Part shown: piece by piece, positions 1-6,562 of the stretch
Layout of the letters: every line of letters starts with the position of its first letter
Position numbering within the stretch: position 1 is the first letter of the stretch
Source: Cyclobacteriaceae bacterium
GTDB taxonomy: Bacteria > Bacteroidota > Bacteroidia > Cytophagales > Cyclobacteriaceae
Length of the DNA stretch: 8,547 bases
NCBI GenBank assembly: GCA_025358195.1
Contig: JANYKP010000437.1
Location: 1 to 8,547 of the forward strand
Direction of reading: 5' to 3'
Made by a program: the position numbers and the translations under genes
The notes under the pieces: model-generated
What the model was told of the DNA's origin: nothing
The model's input: the letters and a program-made list of their open reading frames with translations, nothing else
Database searches by the model: none

Positions 1-2210
1 GCCCCGGAAATTATACGCTCGAAATAAAATTCCTGGGGTATATCACCCAACAGGTGCAGGTTGATACCAAAAAAACAAATCTCTCCATTGTTAATCTTCA
101 GCCAGAGGAAAGAGTTCTAAAAGAAGTAGTTGTACAAGAAAAAGCAGAACAGATCACCGCTACTTCCAATTATGGGCAACTTTCGGGTAAGGAGTTGGAA
201 GAGACCAAAGGAAAAACATTGGGTGAGGCTTTACGAAGTATTACAGGCGTTGGCTCGATTCAATCAGGTCCTGCCATCTTCAAACCAGTGATTCACGGGG
301 TGCATAGCCAGCGCATTTTAATTTTGAATAATGGCATCCGGCAGGAGGGTCAACAGTGGGGAGCTGAGCATGCTCCTGAAATCGATCCGTTCATCGCCTC
401 CACTATTGTAGTGATCAAAGATGCGGGTGCCATTAAATACGGAACGGATGCCCTGGGTGGAGTGGTAATTGTCAACCCGGCGGAATTACCTACTACCGCT
501 GGTCTGGGTGGAAGATTTAATTTGATCGGAAACAGCAATGGCTGGGCCGGCATCGCCTCTGGAATGTTGGAGGGTGGAATAAAAAATCACAATGGCTGGG
601 GTTGGCGCTTGCAAGGCACCGGAAAAAAATCCGGCGACTCGCATGCTTCCAACTATAACCTGTCCAATACCGGCTTTACAGAGATGAATTACTCGGGGTC
701 CATTGGGTATCACGGGGAACGCAAAGGGTTTGAAGCTTTTTACAGCCACTTCAACACAAAGATTGGTATCCTTCGCGGCTCGGCTGTTGGCAGTGCCGAA
801 GATCTGGCCAATGCGTTGGATCGTGAACCGCCACAGTACACGCAGACTTTTACATATGACATCCTGCAACCAAGACAAGAGGTAACCCACGACCTTTTTA
901 AATTGAATGGCCACCTGGTCAAGGGCGGCAACCGGTATAATTTCCAATACGGCTTTCAATATAATGAACGCAAGGAGTTTGATGTGCGCAGGGGTTCGCT
1001 GAAAGATGTTGCAGCGCTGGGTTATAAGCTTTTCACCCAAACGCTCGACCTGGAATGGGAAAAGACGTTTGGGAAAAATAGAGTGAGTTGCCGTGGCTTG
1101 AACGGAATGATGCAGGACAATCAAAAAATTGATGGCACGCAAAACATTCCATTCATTCCTAATTTTATTAACGCCTCCACAGGACTTTTTTGGATTGAAA
1201 AAATTTCACTGGCGAAATGGCAACTGGAGGCCGGAGCCCGCTATGATTTCAGGTTCTACGATGTAGTGGGTTTCGATTTTAGTAACCAACTCTTCCGCAG
1301 TCAGCTTAATTTCCATAACGTCAGCGGAACCATCGGCAGCACCTACGCAATCAACGAAATGTCTTCGTTCACGTCAACATTGGGAAGCGCCTGGCGTCCT
1401 CCCAATGTCGCAGAATTATACAGTTTGGGCACACACCAAAGTGCCGCCGCCATCGAATTTGGTTTGCTCCTGGATGAGACCACCAACCAGGTGAAAGATA
1501 TCAGCACTACAAATTTTAAAATTGAGCAAGCGATCAAATGGGTGAATTCATACCGGTTTCAGAAGAGTAGATGGAGTGGAGAAATTTCAGGTTACCTGAA
1601 TTACATTTTCAACTACATCTATTTAAAACCTCGGGGGGTAACCCAGAACCTGCGTGGTATTTTCCCCTATTTCCGTTACACTCAAACGGACGCTTCCTTT
1701 TTGGGCGGCGATCTTTCTGTGGCGTACCGGCTAAGCAAGCATTTCAAGATCAACTCCAAAGTTTCCATGTTACGTGCCAGGGATGAGACCCACAGTGATT
1801 ATTTGATTTTCATTCCTTCGAACCGTTATGAACTTTCCTTGCGTTACGATCAGCCCACCGTAAATGCCTGGAAGAATTTTTTCCTGGAGGCGAGAGTGAA
1901 ATATGTAGCGCATCAAAGTCGTGCACCCAGGGTTGTCACGATACGGGAGATCAATGATGCAAAAGCGCAAGGCGTCGATTTGTTTGCCACCGACAACCGG
2001 AATTTCGATTTTGTCGCGGCCCCGGCAGGCTATGGATTGATTTCACTATCAGCCGGTATTTCAAAACCTGTAAAAAAATCAATGTTCGACGTCCGCATTT
2101 CCGTTGACAACCTGACAAATGTGGCCTACCGCGAGTACACGAACCGGATGCGTTACTATGCCAATGATCTTGGAAGGAATGTCTCATTGGCCCTTAAATA
2201 CAGTTTTTAG
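1..2210 (+). CDS. TonB-dependent outer-membrane receptor, ZnuD-like (5' end outside window)
   Basis: Outer-membrane active transporter that uses TonB/ExbBD energy to import a ligand. The frame is open from the left edge (first full codon at 3), so the GTG at 54 is internal and the true start lies upstream; 735 residues are visible. Residues 1-50 read as the end of a carboxypeptidase-regulatory-like domain (PGNYTLEIKFLGY), then a linker (LKEVVVQEKAEQ), the plug at about 59-162 (TLGEALRSITGV, VIHGVHSQRILILNNGIRQ, YGTDALGGVVIVNP), and a long beta-barrel ending in the typical terminal aromatic (LALKYSF). The plug has His98, His101 and His123 in HGVH and AEHAPEIDPF. No SusD-like partner follows, so it is not a SusC glycan porin. 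The plug resembles ZnuD-type receptors and Bacteroidota receptors described as zinc-regulated, but the substrate is inferred from memory and unproven. It is probably co-transcribed with the lipoprotein 31 bp downstream. Stop is TAG. Confidence 0.93.
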   Translation, partial: PGNYTLEIKFLGYITQQVQVDTKKTNLSIVNLQPEERVLKEVVVQEKAEQITATSNYGQLSGKELEETKGKTLGEALRSITGVGSIQSGPAIFKPVIHGVHSQRILILNNGIRQEGQQWGAEHAPEIDPFIASTIVVIKDAGAIKYGTDALGGVVIVNPAELPTTAGLGGRFNLIGNSNGWAGIASGMLEGGIKNHNGWGWRLQGTGKKSGDSHASNYNLSNTGFTEMNYSGSIGYHGERKGFEAFYSHFNTKIGILRGSAVGSAEDLANALDREPPQYTQTFTYDILQPRQEVTHDLFKLNGHLVKGGNRYNFQYGFQYNERKEFDVRRGSLKDVAALGYKLFTQTLDLEWEKTFGKNRVSCRGLNGMMQDNQKIDGTQNIPFIPNFINASTGLFWIEKISLAKWQLEAGARYDFRFYDVVGFDFSNQLFRSQLNFHNVSGTIGSTYAINEMSSFTSTLGSAWRPPNVAELYSLGTHQSAAAIEFGLLLDETTNQVKDISTTNFKIEQAIKWVNSYRFQKSRWSGEISGYLNYIFNYIYLKPRGVTQNLRGIFPYFRYTQTDASFLGGDLSVAYRLSKHFKINSKVSMLRARDETHSDYLIFIPSNRYELSLRYDQPTVNAWKNFFLEARVKYVAHQSRAPRVVTIREINDAKAQGVDLFATDNRNFDFVAAPAGYGLISLSAGISKPVKKSMFDVRISVDNLTNVAYREYTNRMRYYANDLGRNVSLALKYSF

Positions 2211-2241
2211 TTTCTTCTCGATGTGTTACAGTAAATAATCA

Positions 2242-2865
2242 ATGAAAAAACCAGTCAACCTCTTTATTGCCTCACTTGTTATCAGTTCGCTCATATTTTT
2301 AGTCGGCTGCAAGGTGAAAGATCCGGTTCCGGAAAATATTCCAGAACTGATCACTCGGGCGACGATTACATTTACTCCTTCTGGTGGCTCTTCGGGGTCA
2401 TCTGTGGTTGTTACGGCCACTGACCCAGACAACATCGGAGCGCAAGACATTAAAGTTGACGGCCCCATCAATTTGATGAAAGGAACCACCTACACACTCA
2501 CCATTCAGCTAGTCGATGGATTATATCAACCAACGGACACCTTTTACGATGTTAGCAAGCAAATAGAAGGAGAGGCAGAGGAGCACCAATTTTTCTTTTC
2601 CTGGAATGCTGGATTGTTTTCAAATCCTGTGGGCGATGGAAATATTGATAATCGCAATGACCCGGTAAACTATGGCTTATCGGTTGACAAGAACGGTAGG
2701 CCGGTAGGATTGACCACAACCTGGACCACAGCATCCACACCCTCCACCGGCAGCAACTCATTCCGGGTGGTGCTCAAGCATCAACCCGATATTAAGTCCG
2801 ACGTCTCCACATCGGCAGATGGCGAGACGGACCTTGATCTTACCTTTATAATAAATGTTAATTGA
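2242..2865 (+). CDS. small lipoprotein paired with the TonB-dependent receptor
   Basis: A 207-residue secreted lipoprotein. The N-terminus has KK, a hydrophobic stretch and a lipobox LVGC with Cys23 as the predicted lipidation site. The mature part starts with a Pro/Glu-rich linker, then a mostly beta region rich in Thr/Ser/Gly. Recognisable points are DPDNIG near 61-66, EEHQFFF near 112-118, LKHQPD near 179-184 and GETDLDLTF near 194-202. From memory this matches a Bacteroidota family, often labelled 'type 1 periplasmic binding fold superfamily', that sits beside this class of receptor. I infer it helps capture or hand over the receptor's ligand; the acidic and His residues would suit a metal, but no binding site is proven. 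ATG at 2242 is preferred: an in-frame ATG at 2221 runs into TAA. There is no Shine-Dalgarno, only an A-rich leader. The gene ends in three consecutive in-frame TGA codons (2863-2871). Confidence 0.88.
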   Translation: MKKPVNLFIASLVISSLIFLVGCKVKDPVPENIPELITRATITFTPSGGSSGSSVVVTATDPDNIGAQDIKVDGPINLMKGTTYTLTIQLVDGLYQPTDTFYDVSKQIEGEAEEHQFFFSWNAGLFSNPVGDGNIDNRNDPVNYGLSVDKNGRPVGLTTTWTTASTPSTGSNSFRVVLKHQPDIKSDVSTSADGETDLDLTFIINVN

Positions 2866-2889
2866 TGATGAGATTAGAGATAGGGCTTT

Positions 2890-2908
2890 AGTTTCAGTGA
2901 ACTCTTTT
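2890..2908 (+). terminator. weak hairpin with short T-run in convergent gap
   Basis: The 44-bp gap between the convergent genes contains AGTTT-CAGT-GAACT (2890-2903), a stem of four Watson-Crick pairs plus one G-T pair with a 4-nt loop. It is followed by CTTTT. It lies where a terminator for the receptor-lipoprotein unit is expected, but the stem is short and GC-poor. It is weak for a rho-independent terminator and may be chance. On the opposite strand there is no T-run after it, so it would not serve the minus-strand cluster. Confidence 0.2.
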
Positions 2909-2909
2909 G

Positions 2910-4103
2910 TTAACGGGGTTTGGACGTTTTTGATTTCCTTACCAACATGTAGTTATGATCTTTCGAACCGTAATGATAGCCCAGGGTGAATGGAATGGGT
3001 TCTTTTGTGGTAGTAGCTTTGTAAGCAGAGTCGAGGTCTGGCTGATACCTCATTTCAAATAATTTTATCGGCTTTTTGTAGTCGCCATAAAACTGAAGGT
3101 TCCAACCCAAATTGCCCTTGAATTCACTGTACGGAATACCTGTGTCGTCCTGGAAAAGGCTCTCCGAATTTCCCGTAATCAACCTTTTTATCTCGGTAAA
3201 CGAGTCTCGGTGCATGAGGTAGGAAGCCGATTTAACAAATGTATTGAAGGGTTTCTTTCGCTTTATGAATTTTTCAAAACCGGGCCTTCTTTTCAACTCA
3301 GCGTTCAACATGTTGATGTTAAAATAATAGAGTTGTTTTATTTTATTCGTCTGCCGATCACGGAGTTCCAATTTTACGCCGGGTGTCTTGTGCTTGTACA
3401 ACCTAGCAATCGTTGTCGGTGTTTCTGAGCCCGCAGAGTCCACATAAAAAAATTGTTGTCCTATCAACTCATGGCCGGTTCGTTCGACAAAGAAATAAAG
3501 AAGGGGCAACACCCCTTTTACGCGTTTAATGTCTTCTCGCATGTTGTTTGTTTCAAAAAAGCTTTTTCTAAAGCTATCCCGAAGGGAGTGACTAAGACTG
3601 TCCAGAAAACTATTACGGGTGGTACTGTTGAGGTTATCGAGCTTGACGGCCTCCATGATTGGTTCCAACGCTACCAGAATGAACTCCTTCGCGGAAGGAT
3701 ATAAGTAATAAGCGTGAATAAAATCCGGCCCGGAAAACGGATAGAAAACGCTAAGCGAGTCATTTATTTTTGTAGCAAGATTTGAAGATTGCCAGGTTTG
3801 CATCTTTCCAAGCCGGTCATTAAATAACCGATTCCAGCTCGAGTCGGTTGATGCTTTGTAACTTTTCCAGGAGGCTTCCTGTTGAAGTTTTGAGTAGGAA
3901 GTTGAATCGGTTTGATCAAGTCCCGCGATGTACCGGCCCAGTGCCTCCAGAGGAACATTTTTTTTGATGACCTCAGGAGGCGGAATTTTACGGATGCTGT
4001 CAAGAACGCGAAGCGAGTCAGTCGCTGATTGGGAAGTTTGTTCTTTCCTGGTGGTGCAGGCGCAAACGATAAAGAATAATAGCAGGCAAGGGTTAGCTTT
4101 CAA
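2910..4103 (-). CDS. large lipoprotein of unknown function, TTG start
   Basis: A 397-residue predicted lipoprotein. The N-terminus (MKANPCLLLFFIVCAC) has one basic residue, a hydrophobic core and a plausible lipobox VCAC with Cys16 lipidated, followed by a Ser/Thr/Gln-rich linker. The mature protein has no domain I can name. Visible landmarks are FYPFSGPDFIHAYYLYP near 118-134, VLVALEP-like text just after, RVKGVLPLLYFFVERTGHEL near 194-213 and NLGWNLQFYGDYKKP near 328-342. I have a general memory of similar uncharacterised proteins in Cytophagales relatives. The start is chosen as TTG (4103-4101): the frame has a TAG about eight codons upstream, no ATG lies before the signal peptide, and TTG overlaps the permease TGA in TTGA. 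This suggests translational coupling as the last gene of a minus-strand operon. It is probably anchored in an envelope membrane. Stop is TAA. Confidence 0.82.
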   Translation of the reverse strand: MKANPCLLLFFIVCACTTRKEQTSQSATDSLRVLDSIRKIPPPEVIKKNVPLEALGRYIAGLDQTDSTSYSKLQQEASWKSYKASTDSSWNRLFNDRLGKMQTWQSSNLATKINDSLSVFYPFSGPDFIHAYYLYPSAKEFILVALEPIMEAVKLDNLNSTTRNSFLDSLSHSLRDSFRKSFFETNNMREDIKRVKGVLPLLYFFVERTGHELIGQQFFYVDSAGSETPTTIARLYKHKTPGVKLELRDRQTNKIKQLYYFNINMLNAELKRRPGFEKFIKRKKPFNTFVKSASYLMHRDSFTEIKRLITGNSESLFQDDTGIPYSEFKGNLGWNLQFYGDYKKPIKLFEMRYQPDLDSAYKATTTKEPIPFTLGYHYGSKDHNYMLVRKSKTSKPR

Positions 4104-5395
4104 TTTTTTTTGGATTTTGAGACACTAAAATAAAGGATCGCACCCGGAATCATAGTAGCCAGCGAGTAGAAAATAATTTTAGGATCTTCCCGGAACATAT
4201 AATAAATCATCCAGCAGGTGACAATAATAAATAGTATTGGTGTAAAAGGGTAGAAGGGCAAATGAAACGGACGGTCTTTATGTGTTTTGCGTAGTATAAA
4301 AATTCCCGCTACGGTCAGCATCGAGAAGATAGAAAGACTGATGGATATATATTGAATGATCTCCTTGAAGGAGCTAACCATCACAAGGAAAATTGACCAT
4401 CCCGCCTGAAGAATGATTGACCAGTAAGGCATGTCAAACCGGTTCCGGGTAGAAAATTTTTTTAAGGCCGGGTAATCTTCGCCCATCGCCTCCGTGACAC
4501 GCGGCCCGGCAATCGTCATGGCGCTGAGGGTGGAGAGCAGTGCAATGCTGAACAACGCCGAAAATACTTTTCCAATCTCTTCACCAAAAAGCTTAATGGC
4601 AACCACATTGCCAATGTCATTCTGTCCATCAAGTTCGCTAAAGGTGGCTGTGTAGAGGAACATGCTGTTCAATGCCAGATATACAACTACTACGATAACA
4701 GTACCAATCAACAGTGCGCGTGGTAAATTTCTGGTCGGGTTTTCCAGATTTCCCGCGATGTAAGCGGCGGCGTTCCATCCGGTGTAAGCATAAACCACAA
4801 AGACCAGTGACACCGCAAAGCCCGGTGTTAAAATCAAATCCAGATCGCCGGCCTTCGGCAGGAAACTTATCCCTGACAATGAATTTTCGGAAAAGAAGAA
4901 GGGAGCCAGGCAAAAGAAAACGATGAGTGAAAGTTTGATTCCAGTCAAAAGTGTTTGTGCCGCTCCACCTGCTTTTACTCCAAATAAATGAATACCTGAA
5001 ATGAGAACGATGCTGGTTATAGCCACAACTTTTTCGGATACGCTAAATAGCACCGACGAGTACGACCCGATCGCCAACGCGACTGCGGATATAGCCCCTG
5101 CGAACCCCACCAACGTACTCATCCATCCACTCATAAAGCCCAACACCGGATGGAAAATCTCGCCGAGGTAGTAGTACTCTCCGCCGGATCGCTTAAGGGT
5201 GGTGGATATTTCTGCGTACGTGAAAGCTCCACAAAGTGCAATCACGCCGCCCAGGAGCCACAACATCAGGATAACGAACCCAGAGGGCAAGGGCCCAACC
5301 TGGTATCCCAGAGAAGTAAAAACCCCTGTACCAATCATGTTGGCTATGACCAACGCAATGCCGACCTGAAGGGTATATTTTGATGCCTCTTTCAT
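4100..5395 (-). CDS. APC-superfamily amino acid permease
   Basis: A 431-residue inner-membrane transporter predicted to move amino acids or related amines, by proton symport or exchange. About 12 hydrophobic segments cover the length. Diagnostic APC features are the unwound first helix IGTGVFTSLG (21-30), which forms the backbone binding site, AEISTTLKRSGGEYYYL (61-77) spanning TM2 and the loop to TM3, and AYTGWNAAAYIAGNLENP (203-220) in TM6 and the following loop, with TRNLPRA after it. The length is slightly under the usual 440-500. The sequence fits the LAT-like/APC branch common in Bacteroidota; the exact substrate cannot be read from it. ATG at 5395 follows the phosphatase stop by 48 bp with no Shine-Dalgarno, and the TGA stop (4102-4100) overlaps the next gene's TTG. 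It is the middle gene of a three-gene minus-strand unit. Identification is firm at family level only. Confidence 0.93.
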   Translation of the reverse strand: MKEASKYTLQVGIALVIANMIGTGVFTSLGYQVGPLPSGFVILMLWLLGGVIALCGAFTYAEISTTLKRSGGEYYYLGEIFHPVLGFMSGWMSTLVGFAGAISAVALAIGSYSSVLFSVSEKVVAITSIVLISGIHLFGVKAGGAAQTLLTGIKLSLIVFFCLAPFFFSENSLSGISFLPKAGDLDLILTPGFAVSLVFVVYAYTGWNAAAYIAGNLENPTRNLPRALLIGTVIVVVVYLALNSMFLYTATFSELDGQNDIGNVVAIKLFGEEIGKVFSALFSIALLSTLSAMTIAGPRVTEAMGEDYPALKKFSTRNRFDMPYWSIILQAGWSIFLVMVSSFKEIIQYISISLSIFSMLTVAGIFILRKTHKDRPFHLPFYPFTPILFIIVTCWMIYYMFREDPKIIFYSLATMIPGAILYFSVSKSKKN

Positions 5396-5443
5396 TTCAG
5401 GGGTAGAAGGTGAGAATATTTTTTCAATTTTCAGGCTGCCACA

Positions 5444-6454
5444 TCAGTGGACAACCATCGGTGTGTCAAAAGGAGTTTTACTTTTCCCGCGTATTTCTAA
5501 AGTAATCGTTGGTTCATTATTTGACCAATCAATCAACAGCATTCCAAAGTTCTTTTCAATGACCAGCTTACTGATTCGATATTGATTTTCCTCTGTCGCA
5601 TCCTTTGAGTTCCACGTGTGGGTGAGCCCGCTGGAAGTAAAGTCATATATCGGGGAGGGTAAACCGGGAACCGCCATTTTCGAAATCTCGGCCATATGTC
5701 GATCACCGGAAATAATGATTGGCCGGTTGGTTTTATGTTTCACCAGTACGTCCAGCATGCGTTGACGGGATTTCGGAAAATTGCCCCACTTTTCGTATCC
5801 ATGATCATTTGAAATGAATTGGATGCTTGATCCAATGATATGAATGGCCGCGTCAGAATTTGTTATCTCTTGTTCAAACCAGGCCCACTGTTCTTCACCG
5901 AGAATGTCTCCATCAGGATTGGGGTCATACCTCCTTCCGGGGTTTTTCGAACGAAAGATTGTATCCCGGAAGGCCCGCGTGTCCAGAAGGATAATTTTTA
6001 TTTTTTGTCTACCTGTTCCATACGTATGTGAACTATAAACACCCGAGTGATTTTGGATGGGATCATCGGGTTTGACATCCAGGAACCGGAGCAGCTCTTT
6101 TTTACTTTCATTCTTCTTGGAGAAAATTTTTCCACCATCATTTTGGCCGTAGTCATGATCATCCCAGGTACCAAGAACAGCACACATTTTTATCAACTGC
6201 TGGTAATCAGAATTGCGCTTTTGGTGATCATACTTGGTCCGCAACACCGTCATGTCATGCGTGTCACCATAGATAATATCACCAAGCCAGATCCAGAGTT
6301 GTGGTTTCTGATCGAGGATTTCTGGCCATAGTTGAGCGGTTGAATCCTGGTTGCTACAGGAGCCAAATCCAATGCGGGCGAGGGTTTGATCATTTTGGGC
6401 AACAGTCCAAAACGAAATCAGTGAGAGGATGAGAATAATAAGTGGCCGGTTCAT
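5444..6454 (-). CDS. secreted PhoD-like alkaline phosphatase/phosphodiesterase
   Basis: A 336-residue metallophosphatase of the alkaline phosphatase D family (calcineurin-like fold) that hydrolyses phosphate mono- or diesters outside the inner membrane. Start ATG 6454 gives a clean signal peptide (MNRPLIILILSLISFWTVAQ). An in-frame GTG at 6493 would add 13 residues in front of it and run coding sequence across the inverted repeat, so it is disfavoured. Metal-site motifs occur in order: FGSC at 30-33, WLGDIIYGD at 56-64 (Asp59), GTWDDHDYG at 95-103 (Asp98, Asp99, His100), LDTR at 157-160, GEEQW at 186-190 and SGDRH at 249-253 (Asp251, His253). The protein is shorter than classical PhoD and lacks its N-terminal extra domain. 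The signal has a single Arg and no twin-arginine motif, so Sec export is expected rather than the Tat export of Bacillus PhoD. It is first in the minus-strand unit. Stop is TGA. Substrate is unknown. Confidence 0.92.
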   Translation of the reverse strand: MNRPLIILILSLISFWTVAQNDQTLARIGFGSCSNQDSTAQLWPEILDQKPQLWIWLGDIIYGDTHDMTVLRTKYDHQKRNSDYQQLIKMCAVLGTWDDHDYGQNDGGKIFSKKNESKKELLRFLDVKPDDPIQNHSGVYSSHTYGTGRQKIKIILLDTRAFRDTIFRSKNPGRRYDPNPDGDILGEEQWAWFEQEITNSDAAIHIIGSSIQFISNDHGYEKWGNFPKSRQRMLDVLVKHKTNRPIIISGDRHMAEISKMAVPGLPSPIYDFTSSGLTHTWNSKDATEENQYRISKLVIEKNFGMLLIDWSNNEPTITLEIRGKSKTPFDTPMVVH

Positions 6455-6562
6455 ACTTCTAAAAGTAATTATCGTTAGCTGATAATTCTTCACCGCTACT
6501 ATAAAAGTCCTTGAATTTCCACGGGGGCTCAGTACCTTACCATTACTTATTAATTATCCGAA
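6455..6562. promoter_or_regulatory. divergent intergenic region, presumed promoters for both sides
   Basis: These 108 bp separate the ATG of the minus-strand phosphatase from the ATG of the plus-strand hydrolase, so promoters for both units should lie here. I find no full match on either strand to the Bacteroidota -7 element TAnnTTTG. The nearest is TACTTTTA on the minus strand at about 6464-6457, one base off and very close to the phosphatase start, without a clear -33 TTG. The region holds an inverted repeat and a third half-site, described separately. Confidence 0.6.
6467..6487. promoter_or_regulatory. perfect 7-7-7 inverted repeat, operator candidate
   Basis: AATTATC (6467-6473) and its exact reverse complement GATAATT (6481-6487) flank a 7-base spacer, giving a symmetrical 21-bp site that ends 12 bp before the phosphatase start codon. 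The two-half-site geometry resembles a binding site for a dimeric regulator. A third copy of AATTATC occurs in direct orientation at 6552-6558, four bases before the hydrolase ATG. The regulator is unknown, no regulator gene is in the window, and the A/T-rich arms could arise by chance. Confidence 0.35.

Noticed and set aside
54..56. GTG at 54 as the start of the TonB-dependent receptor
   Set aside because: The same frame is open to the left edge and encodes the end of a carboxypeptidase-regulatory-like domain (NYTLEIKFLGY), with no signal peptide after the GTG. The gene is truncated by the window edge.
486..1142. Minus-strand open frame of 218 codons inside the receptor
   Set aside because: It lies wholly antisense to a strong receptor reading frame, has no recognisable domain and no plausible leader. 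It is a shadow frame.
5434..5455. CCAC-TGAT-GTGG hairpin (minus strand) at the end of the phosphatase gene
   Set aside because: The 4-bp stem includes the stop codon and lacks a directly following T-run. It is too weak to call as a terminator, and the permease follows closely on the same strand.
6454..6467. Small TACTT/AAGTA hairpin at the phosphatase start codon
   Set aside because: Five A/T-rich pairs around a 4-nt loop are not enough to claim a regulatory RNA structure.
6491..6493. GTG start for the PhoD-like enzyme, 13 residues upstream
   Set aside because: It would put polar residues before a clean signal peptide and place the inverted repeat inside the coding region. ATG 6454 fits better.
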